From Fremontodendron californicum (taxonomy: Eukaryota > Streptophyta > Magnoliopsida > Malvales > Malvaceae), in assembly GCA_030761205.1 (NCBI GenBank), contig JAULJL010000025.1, forward strand, positions 196,001 to 260,000: a stretch of 64,000 nucleotides of DNA. Direction: 5' to 3'. Below are positions 12,501 through 24,805 of the stretch, piece by piece; positions within the stretch are counted from its first letter, which is position 1, and each line of letters starts with the position of its first letter. The notes below the pieces were generated by a model. The model ran no database searches. It was not told where the DNA came from and saw only the letters and a list, made by a program, of their open reading frames with translations. The position numbers and the translations under genes were made by a program.

Positions 12501-12996
12501 ATCTAATGTTTACGTAATGTATCTAATAGTAATTATAATGTATACATGTAATATCTAATGTTTTCAGTAATTTTAATATATACATGTAATATCTATGTAA
12601 TTGTAATATATTTGTGTAATTACAATATATCTATGTAATTGTAATATATTGGTGTAATTTATTTATTATCTATGTAATTGTATTATATCTATGTAATAGT
12701 GTTAATGTAATATATATATATGTAAATGTAATATATTTGTGTAATTGTATTTATGTAAATGTAATATATTTGTAATATATCTATGTAAATTACATTATTA
12801 TTTCTGAAAACATTAGATATTACAATTACATAGATAATATTACTATATATATTATAATTACATAAATATATTTCAATTACATAGATATATTACAATTACA
12901 ATTACAAAGAAATATTACAATTACATAGAGATATTATAATTCTATTTATGTAATTGTAATATATATCTATGTTATAGTAATATATCTATGTAATTG

Positions 12997-13033
<37 letters not shown>

Positions 13034-14270
13034 ATTGTAATTGTAATATATCTTTGTAATTGTAATATATCAATGTAATTCTAATAGATATCTATGTTAT
13101 AGTAATATATCTATGTAATTGTAATATATATCTATGTAATTCTAATATATATCTATGTAACTGTAATATATGTATGTAATTGTAATATATGTATGTAATA
13201 TATCTATGTTATTGTAATATATTTATGTAATTGTAATATATCTTTGTAATTGTAATATATTACAACCACAATTACATGTATATTATAATTACTTAAATAT
13301 ATGACAATTACATAGATATATTACATAAATATATTACAATTACACATATATATATATATTACAATTACATAGATATACTACAGTTACATTGATATATTAC
13401 AATTACATAGATATATTACATAGATACATTACAATTACATAGATATATTAAAATTACATAGATATATTACAATTACATAGATATATTACAATTACATAGA
13501 TAATATATTACATAGATATATTACAATTACATAAATATATTACAATTAATATTGTATCTATGTAATATTACATAGATATATTACATAAATATATTACAAT
13601 TACATAGATATATTACAACTACAAAGATATATTATAGTTACATAGATATATTACAATTACATAGAATTACATAGATATATTAAAATTACATAGATATATT
13701 ACAATTACATAGATATATGATAATTACATAGATAATATATTACATAGATATATCTATGTAATTGTAATATATATATATGTAATTGTAATACATTTATGTA
13801 ATTGTAAATATATCTATGTAATTGTAATATATCTATGTAATTGTAATATATCTTTGTAATTGTAATTATGTAATATATCTATGTAATTGTAATAGTATAT
13901 CTATGTAATAAATACATTAGAATTACTGAAAACATTAGATAATATAATTACATAGATATATATATTACAATTACATAGATACATTACAATTACATAGATA
14001 TAGTAAAATTACATAGATATATTACAATTACATAGATATATTACACATTTATATATTATTATATGTTATATATCTATATAATTATAATATATCTATATAA
14101 ATGTAATATATCTATGTAATTGTAATATATCTATGTAATATATATATATATATCTATGTAACTGTAATATATGTATATAATATATATCATATGTAATATA
14201 TTACAATTACATAGATATATATATGAGTATGTAATTGTAATATATCTATGTAATTGTAATATATCTATGT
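9546..14270. repeat. 19-bp-unit array, section 5
   Basis: A long array section with both orientations. It contains two direct copies of the 173-bp higher-order repeat at about 10,640-10,940. Positions near 12,640-13,010 match 49,600-49,920 in direct orientation, and part of 13,380-13,640 matches 46,340-46,515. A perfect 24-bp palindrome lies at 13,739-13,762. No gene is seen. Confidence 0.9.
12998..13030. repeat. (AT)n microsatellite
   Basis: About 16 uninterrupted AT dinucleotides inside the array. A longer tract of about 42 bp lies at 45,073-45,114. Both appear to be expansions of the TATATA part of the 19-bp unit. Confidence 0.85.
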
Positions 14271-17200
14271 TGTTGCAACCTAAAAAATAACGAGTCTCAT
14301 CGCAAGATTTTATTATTTGTTAGGTGCGACATTAAAAAAAAACGAGAAAAAGTCGACTTAATTCCTCTAGAAAAATGAAGGTTTTGAAAATGATATTGAA
14401 AATGACATGGAGTCGCCACCAATCTTTTTTAGCTAGGTGTGATCGGTCACCTATTAAAACCGATTTTATAAAATATTTTAAAAATTAATTAAAATATTTT
14501 AAAACCAATTTCAAGTCTGCGTTTTAAAACCAGAGAAATCAAAGAAGCGGGTTTGGGAGTCGGTTACGTACGGGGAAGGATTAGCACCCGCACAACGCCC
14601 GTATAAACCGGTACCTTATTAATCGTGTGTTATCTCAAGTCTCGGTAAAAATCGATTTTAAATTTAGTATTTCAAGTTAATTCCCAATTTAAAGAAAAAT
14701 AATTCCATTTTTAATTGAAAATGATACGGAATTTATAAATTCAAAATTTTCCTATATTCCCCAACAAACGTGGAAAATATAGAAATTTTTATTAATTTTG
14801 GAAAATTTTCCGAATCATTCTCTTTTTAAAGAAGATATTCTGTTATTAATAATAATTGATGATATCCTCCCCAGCAAACCCGGCAGAGAACTCATGAATT
14901 ATTTTAACTCGGGAATATCTTTATTTTATTGAAAATCATTATCTTTTTTTGAAAACATTTAAAAGAAATGAATATGTATATGCATGGCATAAATAAAATG
15001 ACATAGCAAAATCTAAATAATATAATGCAACCTAAATGACATGACATGATTTGAATGCCTTAGCATAGTCTAAAAGAAATGAAATATCCTAAGTTATATG
15101 ATATATTCTAAATGAAATTAAATGACCTATGTAACATAATACATTCTATATGAAATGCAATATCCTAAGTCATATGATATGATCTAAATGAAATAAAATA
15201 TTCTAGATGACATAATATATCCTAAATGAAATGAAATGACCTAGGTAATATAATATATTCTACATGAAATGCAATATCCTAAGTCATATGATATAATCTA
15301 AATGAAATAAAATATTATAGATGACATAATATATCCTAAATGAAATGAAATGATTTAAATGACATGACAAAGATGAATGATATGGCATATAATTTAAATG
15401 ACATGGAATAAAATAATGCTATCATATAATATGCATGAAAATAAAAATAATAATGCATGAACATAGTATATACTAAATAAAAATAACTAAATAAAAGCAT
15501 AGGATATCATGAAATATTCAAAACCATATAATTAACCATATAACATAAAAAAAATATATAAATCAAAATAATAACAATATCATAGAAATTATTATAGCAA
15601 GAATCACATATTATATAAAATGCATGAATATGGAAAATGCAATGCATGAAATGTATTTTTTTTCCTTTAATTAAGGAAATCGTATATCTAAAAAGATATC
15701 CGGCTACCTTAGGAAAATATGTCAAATTAAATATTCTAAAACCAAAATACTTTGTGATTGTTTGAAAACAATTTTGAAAAGCTTGAATTAAAAATAAAAA
15801 CTGGTTAATTTTTTTAAAATGGCTCTAATTTTCCAAGTTTAAAAATCCGGACTTGACTACCCTTAACCCGAGACTTGAAAACCCATTTTTAGAGTTTAAA
15901 AAGGCTTAGAAACTACCCTAAGTCAGTAGCTAACCCTCCTAATCAGTCCACTCTAAGTAACTTAACCAAAACAGAAAAATGATTTTTCTTTAAATTCAAT
16001 TCTGACTCCACTGTCCAGTTTTAAGCCACGATTTTTTACCCTATTTTTAAAAATTCAAACAATTCTGAAAAAAAAATGATTCAGGACATGTAAAACTACA
16101 TGGAAAAAATCGGCTTAATTTTCTGATTAAAGATGAATTCCTAGAAAAATCGGAAATATACGAGTACTGGGTGAAAAAAAACTGCTTTGCCAAAATATAT
16201 TTTTGCCTTTGATAAAATCATTTAAAAATCAAAGTAAAAATATTTAAAACTCAAAAATGACTCACAAACAGTAGCTAGGACTTTTTAAAAGTTAGATAAA
16301 AATTGGCTAAGTAAAAAAAAAAAAATCACAAAGGTCGAATAATTAATTTGACAAACTTTAATTTTCCACAAGTGTGCTCAAGAGAGCATGACTTTGAACC
16401 ATTAATTGGCTCAAGTCATTATTCAAGTGGCATGAACATGAAATGCATGAACCAATACAGCAAACATAATGCATGAAATGCGTGGATTAAAACCTAAATG
16501 TCATGAAAAAATGCATGGCATTCATAAAATGACCTAGACCTAAATGAACTTGCATGGCATTTAATGCAACCTAGACCTAAAATGCATGAACATGCATGGC
16601 AAATAAACCTAACTTAAGAACTAAAATATGCATGGCATTTTCACAAACACAAAGCATGCTTAAACCAAAAACTCAACCAAATATCATGCAAATGCTAACC
16701 TATCAACTAACATGGCAAGAATGCACATAAAATGCAAAAATTCCAAGGGTGGCCGAACGGAATAATGTGACTAGCAAATATGGCATTTTCACAAACACTT
16801 GGTATACTAACACGCTCAACTAAATCAAATGTCATGCAAATGGAAAAACCTACCAACTAACATGGCAAAAATGCAACACATAATGCAAAACACATGGAGT
16901 AGCCAAATGGCCTCAAGCTCCAACAACCATGGCATTTTCACAAACACTTGGTATACTAACATGCTCAACTAAAATATAACACTCAAATTATGCAAAAACC
17001 ACACAAGCATTTTCACAAACACTTAATATACTAAATCTAAAACATGCTCAACTAAGATATAAAACTCAAATCATGCAAAGACCACACAAGCATTTTCACA
17101 AACACTTGATATACTAAATCTAAAACATGCTCAAATTTAAACATTATGAAAACAGAAAATTAAAAATGCAAAAACATGATATTTAAAACATAAATGGCAA

Positions 17201-17945
17201 CAAACAAAGCAACCAAATTAAAATATAACTCAAGATTATGAAGTAAAATAACATTTAAAACACCAAGATCAAAGAAAATAACATAAACAATATGGTAAAA
17301 TAAACCAAAACAGCAACTTAAATAAATAATGTAGGCCATTTGGCCATGGTGAGTATATTGTAAAAAAATGTAAAAAATATATTTAAGAAAGAGATGAAGG
17401 AAGAACTTAAGAAGAACAATAAAAAAAACATTTATTTTATATGGAAACTCACCAAATAGTAATCAAAATAGCAAAAACAAGAATGAAAAATCAAGAAAGT
17501 GCAAGAGTTGGTGCTCAAGAGCAACCTCAAGAAGCTATTTTTCAAGCTTTATCTCTTCAAACTTTCCTTTCCTTTATTTTCTAAGCTTTTCTTTTTTGCT
17601 TTCAACCAAGGAGAGAAAAAACTAAGTAAATACCAAAAGAACTCAGCAAAATGAAATGAAAAAGTGAATTTTCTGCCTCCCCACTAGTGATGGCCGAATG
17701 GATCCTAAAAAGCTCAAGGATGTTGTCATTTTTTGTGTAACCAATTTTCCGTCAAATGGCTAATAATTCAAGGTAAAAAAATCATGAAATTACCACCTTT
17801 AGATTAGCATCTCAGCTATCTCAAATTACAGCTGTTCAAAAATAATGTTGACATCTCTATTGGCCTATGTGGCTTAATCACCATGGCTTGATAAAAGAGA
17901 ATCTTTAACTAACTCTTGATTTTTAAACAATTTTGATTTTTTACA
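14271..17945 (+). mobile_element. Tat/Ogre-type LTR and adjoining fragment, copy 1
   Basis: The island begins with TGTTGCAACCTAAAAAATAA directly against the array, as expected for an LTR start. It carries ATGGAGTCGCCACCAATC, GTGTGATCGGTCACC and GGGGAAGGATTAGCACCC, motifs I associate with LTRs of Tat/Ogre-type Ty3 elements. Positions of about 15,000-15,440 hold an AT-rich tandem repeat of about 110 bp (AATGAAATATCC type), and 16,620-17,110 hold five degenerate copies of CATTTTCACAAACACTTG. No coding frame of note is present. A CA end is possible at 17,944-17,945, but no target duplication is visible. A shorter copy lies at 23,435-24,805. Confidence 0.5.
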
Positions 17946-18950
17946 ATTACATAGACATATTACAATTACATAGATACATTACAATTACATAGATATATTA
18001 CATAGATATCTATGTAATATAATTGTACTACATAAATATATCTATGTAATTGTAATAATATATGTAATTGTAATATATCTATGTAATTGTAATATATTTA
18101 TGTAATTATAATATATCTATGTTATTGTAATATATTTATGTAATTGTAATATATTTGTGTAATTGTAATATATTTAAGTAACTGTAGTACATTTATGTAA
18201 TTGTAATATCTATGTAATTGTAATATATCTATGTAACTGTAATATATATGTTACATTCATATATTATTACAATTATATAGATATATATGTAATTGTAATA
18301 TATATCAATACAATTGTAATATATCTATGTAATTGTAATATATCTATGTAATTGTAATATTATGTAATTATATCTATGTAATTGTAATATATCTATGTAA
18401 TTCTATGTAATTGTAATATATCTATGTAATTGTAATATATCTATATAACTATAATATATCTTTGTAGTTGTAATATATCTATGTAATTGTAATATATTTA
18501 TGAAATATATCTATGTAATATTACTTAGATACATTATTAATTGTAATATATTTATGTAATTGTAATATATATGTAATATATTATCTATATAATTGTAATA
18601 TATCTATGTAATTTTAATATATCTAAGTAATTATAATGTATCTATGTAATTGTAATATATCTATGTAATTGAAATGTATCTATGTAATTGTAATATATCT
18701 ATGTAATTATAATGTATCTATGTAATATATCTATTACATAAATGTATTACAATTACATAGATATATTACAATTACATAGATATATTACAATTACATAAAT
18801 ATATTACAATTACATAGATATATATTACAATTACATAGATATATATTACAATTACAATTATATAGATATATTACTATTACATAGATATATTACAATTACA
18901 TAGATATATTACAATTACATAGATAATATATTACATAAATATATTAAAAT
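17946..18950. repeat. 19-bp-unit array, section 6
   Basis: Array sequence, mostly plus-orientation units changing to minus-orientation units near 18,735. The last part (about 18,600-18,945) is repeated directly after the next island, at about 20,205-20,520. Confidence 0.85.
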
Positions 18951-19440
18951 AATATGTCCCATGTGAAATGCCACGTAACTTTTTTTTTTTTTTACAGCAT
19001 ATTGAAAAGACATCATCAAAAATTAAAGTTGGTAAAATGTCCCATGTGAAAGCATAAATTAAATTTATTTTATCTTTACTATCATTGATAAAAAAAATGC
19101 CATGTAACTTTTTTTTTTTTTTAACATATGAAAGCTTACTGAATTTGACATTATGTACAATAATATACATAAGCAATTTTTGTTCCATAAAAAATTAGTC
19201 AATATTTAAATATTAAATCTTCAAATCAAAAAAATGAAAAATTTATTCTTTATTTTAAATATCATTATCACAATTGGTTAAGTATAATTCTAAAAAAAAT
19301 CAGATTTGACTTTTGAGGTTGAACCGGTAAAATTTTCATTTCAATCAAACAGTCCAACTAAAGAATTAAAAACTTTAAAATTTCGACTTTTTAGTATTAA
19401 ATAAATATTAAATGCAATAAATATTTAACAAAATTTATAC

Positions 19441-19521
19441 TTGACCCAATGATAAAGTCTTTAATTTAAATGCAAAAGATCAAGGTTCAAATTTTACTAT
19501 TTACAAAAAAAAAAAAAAAAA
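19441..19521 (+). repeat. Possible SINE remnant
   Basis: The stretch TGACCCAATGATAAAGTC resembles a degenerate box A, and AGGTTCAAATTTT about 40 nt downstream resembles the RNA polymerase III box B consensus GGTTCRANNCC. An A-run of about 17 nt follows. This order is typical of tRNA-derived SINEs. It is single-copy here and degenerate, so chance similarity remains possible. Confidence 0.25.
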
Positions 19522-19882
19522 CTTAAAATCGATTTAATAGCGTATTGGTTCGATTTAATCCAGTTCAATCGACTATTTGATCAATTCGTTATTTTTTTAT
19601 TTTAAATATATTATCGAATAGAACAAGTCATTAATTTTTAATTCGATTGAATTTTTTCAACAATGATTAATTATCAAAATGTTCTGCCTAAACATATTAC
19701 AAGAATTTACGTATATCATCCTTCAAAAAGCATAGTTTTAATGGCCAAGAAAACAAGCATAGAATAATGACATAGATTAGTAGGTAAGAAGAAAATGATG
19801 TTGGAAATCTTTCATTAAATTTTTTTTTTCCCCACAGAAACAATGTGAAATATTTTTGCTTTTAATAAGTCTTTCTTTCACT

Positions 19883-20056
19883 CAGGTTGACTTCATAACT
19901 TTCCCAATGATCAAACAATCACTGTGAATTTTCTTGTTTCATTTCATGCATTTGTTTCAACATCACTGACCAAACTTTAAATATCTGATTAATGAATCAT
20001 TCGCTGTCTTTAATCATATTGGTTAAACCAAAAGGGAACATCTTCCTGAATGGATC
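19883..20056 (-). pseudogene. Decayed exon of an unidentified protein gene
   Basis: Minus-strand translation gives a protein-like sequence over 58 codons, with segments FINQIFKVWSVMLKQMHEMK and LFDHWESYEVNL, interrupted by two in-frame TGA codons. A pyrimidine-rich stretch ending in CATTCAG precedes it on that strand and could be a 3' splice site. I do not recognise the family. The composition is unlike the surrounding AT-rich DNA, so a captured gene fragment is the best reading. Confidence 0.35.
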
Positions 20057-20180
20057 AGAAAGGAATGCACTTATATTCACATGCCTTAAATGGATCAGAA
20101 ATTAGTCAATGTGTATAGGTGAACATATCATTTTTGTTTTATATTAATATTTATCGATACTAATGTGTTTCGTCATATTA

Positions 20181-20690
20181 TTTTAATATATCTATGTAAT
20201 TGTAATATATCTATGTAATTTTAATATATCTAAGTAATTATAATGTATCTATGTAAATATATCTATGTAATTGTAATATATTTATGTAATTGAAATCTAT
20301 CTATGTAATTGTAATATATCTATGTAATTGTAATACATTTATGTAATATTACATAAATGTATTACAATTACATAGATATATTACAATTACATAGATATAT
20401 TACAATTACATAAATATATTACAATTACATAGATATATATTACAATTACAATTATATAGATATATTACTATTACATAGATATATTACAATTACATAGATA
20501 TAATTACATAAATATATTAAAATTACATAGACATATTACAATTTCATAGATACATTACAATTACATAGATATATTACATAGATATTACAATTACATAGAT
20601 GTTTTTCAATTACATAGATATATTACAATTACATAGATAAATATTACAATTACGTAGACATATTACATAGATATATTACAATTACATAGA
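20181..20690. repeat. 19-bp-unit array, section 7
   Basis: Array sequence. The first part duplicates the array just left of the preceding island. The last 60 bp, including the variant TACGTAGACATATTACATAG, are also found in front of the island copy at 36.8 kb. Confidence 0.85.
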
Positions 20691-22568
20691 TATAAATATT
20701 TTATTAATTTATAAAATAATAATTTTGATATAACAAAATTTGAGTAAATAATATTAATAAGCTAAAATTATGTAAAATAATATTAATAAAATAAATTAAG
20801 TAAATAATATATTATTAATTTTACAGTAAAGGGTATTATTATCAATGAGCTATTTTTTCTTTTCGATTCCTACATTCATATTAACCTACCAAACATACTA
20901 ATAGAATGGAATAACCATTGCCTTCTTAACATTGCAATGGACTTAATGATTAGAGGAAAAAGATTCATGCTTTGTTAATGTTTAACTGTTTAAGATATAG
21001 GTAATTCTAAAGAAAATATTAGGAAATGATTGTAATAAAAAAACCTTGCTGTGCCATGCAATCTATATATAAGAGAATAATAGGTAACTATTTTGTTTAC
21101 ACTTATTTAAAATTATATTTATATTTTAATATAAAAATTTATTAATAATAATATTCTATTTATTTTAATGAATCCCATCTTTTCTACATATTTTTGCCTA
21201 AAGCTTTTCCTTTTAAAGAACAAGTTACATTATAATGGTAAGGGAAGTGACAGTGTATTTGAAGGTGTTTTCAGAAGAAGAAAGATTTCTTCAAAGGTGG
21301 AATATAGGTTTTAGAAATATATTCCTTATAATTCGCATATAGTAGCTGTGAAGTTTTCTATTTCAATATATTCTATTGATATTACTGGAAGAAAAACGTG
21401 CAATATAAACTTTTATTGAAATCCAATAAGGACAAGAAAGACCCAATTGGTGATGCCAATACATTGAAGTATTCATTGAATGAATTATTCCTCTATATTT
21501 ATACTGTCATAACGGTTTTTCGACCGCTAAGACGATTTGAAAACGCAAATGGAATCGCCACCAATATTTTTTGTTTAGGTGTGATTGGTCACCTATTAAA
21601 TTTGGTTTTAGTAAAATATTTTAAAACTAATTAAAACATTTTTAAAACCAATTTCGAAGTCCGCGCTTAAAACCAGTGAAAAAGCAAAATCGGGTTCGGG
21701 AGTCGGTTACGTGCGGGGAAGGATGAGCACCCCCACAACGCCCGTTTAAAAATGGTACCAATTAATCATGTGTTATCCTTTAATCTTGATAAAACGATTT
21801 TAATTTTGATATTTAAAAATAATTCGCATAATTCTCTTTATTGCAAATTTTCTATTTGTAGAAAAACAAATTATTTCATTTGGGAATGAAATGAAAATCT
21901 TTGGAATCGGAAACTTTCATCGAATTCTCCATCATCTAGGCAGAATTTAAGAAGAGTTTCTTCGCTTTCGAGTTTGCATAATATTCCTGTAAATCGAATA
22001 ATGTTCCTTCGTAAACAACAATTATTCAAGATCCTCCAACGTCTAGGCTTGATAATCAATATTTGTTTTTACTCGGAATATTATTTTATTTTCTAAGACT
22101 TTCTTAAAACTCTTGTTTTTTTTTTTCTTATAAAAGATTTGATATGTGACGAAGGGAATGATCAACTATAATGAAAGAGCAAACATAAAATAATGAGCAA
22201 TAATTTAAACAACAAATTGTTTAATTTCAAAATAAAAGTTTTATTCGGGTGAGGATAAGGATCTTCGGAATGAGAGCTTTCCCAAATTCCCCATCGTCTA
22301 GGTGGAATTGGGGAAGATCTCTACATTTGAAAATTCTAATCTCGGTCTTTGAAATCGATGTGTTCCCATTTTTGATTCGACATATACAACTATGATGAAT
22401 TAATTCAATTGTAAAATAGAACATTTTATTATTAGTTTTTTTTTTTTTTTTTGCAATACGAGAACCCTCGGTTTAGAATTGATAGCCTAAACGATTTTTT
22501 TCAGACAAAATCGATGACAGATCGCCTTCGACTGTTTGCGCGTAAATCTCAAAACGTTATATGGATTT
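20691..22568 (+). mobile_element. LTR-family B fragment, copy 1
   Basis: This island is almost identical to 36,806-38,690, including its array flank. It contains AATCGCCACCAATATTTTT, GTGTGATTGGTCACC and GGGGAAGGATGAGCACCC, which relate it to the family at 14.3 and 23.4 kb but as a distinct subfamily. Degenerate repeats around CCATCGTCTAGG occur near 21,930, 22,035 and 22,290. Short frames are present (for example 21,398-21,634) but differ by stops between copies, so they are not treated as genes. The right end is cut by array at ATATGGAT, where the other copy continues. Confidence 0.55.
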
Positions 22569-23434
22569 ATCTATGTATTATAATTGTAATATATCTATGT
22601 AATATATTACAATTACACAAATAGATATATTACAATTACACAAATATATATATTACAATTATATAAATATATTACATAGATATATTACAATTACATAGAT
22701 ATATTAGAATTACATAAATATATTACAATTACATAGATATATTACATAGACATATTACAATTACATAGATGTTACAATTACATAAATATATATATACTAC
22801 AATTACATAGATATATTACAATGTATTACACAAATATATATATTACATATATTACATAGATATATTACAATATATCTATGTATATAATTACATAGATATA
22901 TTACAATTACATATATATTGTAATTACATAGATATATTACAAATTTATTACAATGTAATTGTAATATATCTATGTAATTGTAATACATTTATCTATGTAA
23001 TATTACAATTACATAGATATATTATATAGATATATTACAAATTTATTATAATATATCTATGTAATTGTAATTGTAATATATCTATGTAATTGTAATATCT
23101 ATGTAATATATCTATGTAATTCTAATGTTTACATAGATATTACATGTATATAATTACATAGATATTACATGCATATAATTACATAGATATTACAATTACA
23201 TAGATATATTACAATTACATATATATCTATATAATTGTAATAATATATGAATGTAATAGATATATTACAATTACATCGATATATTACAATTGCATAGATA
23301 TATATATTACAACTACATAGAATTACATAGATATACTACAATTACATAGATACATTAGAATTACATAGATATATATATATATATTAAAATTACAATTACT
23401 TAAATTTATTACAATTACATAGATAATATTATTA
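22569..23434. repeat. 19-bp-unit array, section 8
   Basis: Array sequence with frequent strand switches. The ACAAATATATATTACA variants, and GTAATATTACAATTACATAG junctions around 23,000, form short inverted repeats. No gene is seen. Confidence 0.85.
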
Positions 23435-24805
23435 GCTGTCCCCACCTAAAAAATAACGAGTCTCATCGCAAGACTTTATTATTCGTTAAGCGTGACATTA
23501 AAAAAAATCGAGGAAAAGTCGACTTAATTCCTCTAGAAAAATGAAGGTTTGGAAAATGACCTTGAAAAAGACATGGAGTCGCCACTAATCGTTTTTAGCT
23601 AGGTGTGATCGGCCACCTATTAAAACCGGTTTTATAAAATATTTTAAAAATTAATTAAAACATTTTAAAAACCAATTTCAAGTCTGCGTTTTAAACCAGA
23701 GAAATCAAAGAAGCGGGTTCGGGAGTCGATTACGTGTGGGGAAGGATTAGCACCCCCACAATGCCCGTATAAATCGGTACCTTATTAATCGTGTGTTATC
23801 TCAAGTGTCGGTAAAAAAATCGGTTTTAAATTTAGAATTTCAAGTTAATTCCCAATTTAAAGAAAAATAATTCCATTTTTAATTGAAAATGATCCGGAAT
23901 TTATAAATTCAAAATTTTCCTATATTCCCCAACAAACGTCGCAAAATATAGAAATTTTTATTAATTTGAAAAACTTTCCGAATCATTCTCATTTTAAAGA
24001 AGATATTCCGTTATTAATAATAATTGATGATATCCTCCCCAGCAAACCCGGTAGAGAACTCATGAATTATTTTAACTCGGGAATATCTTTATTTTATTGA
24101 AAATCATTATCCTTTTTTGAAAACTTTATTGCTGCTAGATATCACTACAATATCCATAGCTTGCAAATAAAAATAATAATGCATGAACATAGTATATGCT
24201 AAATAAAATAACTAAATAAAAAGCATAGGATATCATGAAATATTCAAAACCATATATTAAACCATATAACATCAAAATATATATATAAATCAAAATAATA
24301 ACAATACCATATGAATTATTATAGCAAAAATCACATATTATGGAAAATGCAATGCATGAATATGGAAAATGCAATACATGAAATGTATTTTTCCTTTAAT
24401 TAAGGAAATCCGTATATCAAAGATATTCGGCTACCTTAGGAAAATATGTCAAATTAAATATTCTAAAACCAAAATACTTTGTGATTGTTTGAAAACAATT
24501 TTGAAAAGCTTGAATTAAAAATAAAAACTGGGCTAAATCTTTTTTTAAATGGCTCTAATTTCCTAAGTTTAAAAATCCGGAGTCAACTACCTTAAACCCG
24601 AGACTTAAAAAATCATTTTCAGAGTTTAAAAAGGCTTAGAAACTACCCTAGGGGTAGTAGCTAACCCTCCTAATCAGCCCACTCTAAGTAACTTAACCAA
24701 AACAGAAAAATGATTTTTCTTTAAATTCAATTCTGACTTCACTATCCAGTTTTAAGCCACGATTTTTTACCCTATTTTTAAAAACTCAAAAAATTCTGAA
24801 AAAAT
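23435..24805 (+). mobile_element. Tat/Ogre-type LTR fragment, copy 2
   Basis: This matches the island at 14,271 from its ACCTAAAAAATAACGAGTCT start to the segment ending AATTCTGAAAAAATTACTGG, but the terminal TGTTGCAA is replaced. A block corresponding to about 14,955-15,430 of copy 1 (the 110-bp AT-rich repeats) is absent; TTTATTGCTGCTAGATATCA sits at that point instead. Everything after about 16,070 of copy 1 is missing. There is no coding content. Confidence 0.55.

Larger units (their letters stand above)
18951..20180. other. Single-copy island flanked by direct repeats of array
   Basis: About 1.2 kb of non-array DNA. Two copies of a short sequence around TGTCCCATGTGAAA, one near 18,955 and one near 19,038, are associated with T-runs and ATGCCA(C/T)GTAAC. 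A tRNA-like A/B box pair followed by an A-run lies at about 19,440-19,521, and a decayed exon lies on the minus strand at 19,883-20,056. The origin of the whole island is unknown. Confidence 0.5.

Noticed and set aside
15507..15725. Minus-strand frame of 72 codons, with a relative at 24,135-24,374
   Set aside because: Hydrophobic reading of AT-rich LTR-family sequence; the two copies differ by frame-breaking indels.
14271..17945. Complete LTR retrotransposon at 14.3-17.9 kb
   Set aside because: There is only one TG terminus, no matching second LTR, no primer site or polypurine tract and no target duplication (TATGT on the left, ATTAC on the right).
21871..22424. Minus-strand frames with RRWRILNNCCLRR and LDDGEF, repeated at 37,991-38,544
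   Set aside because: They lie over LTR-type degenerate repeats (CCATCGTCTAGG). The second frame is shifted between the copies by an indel.
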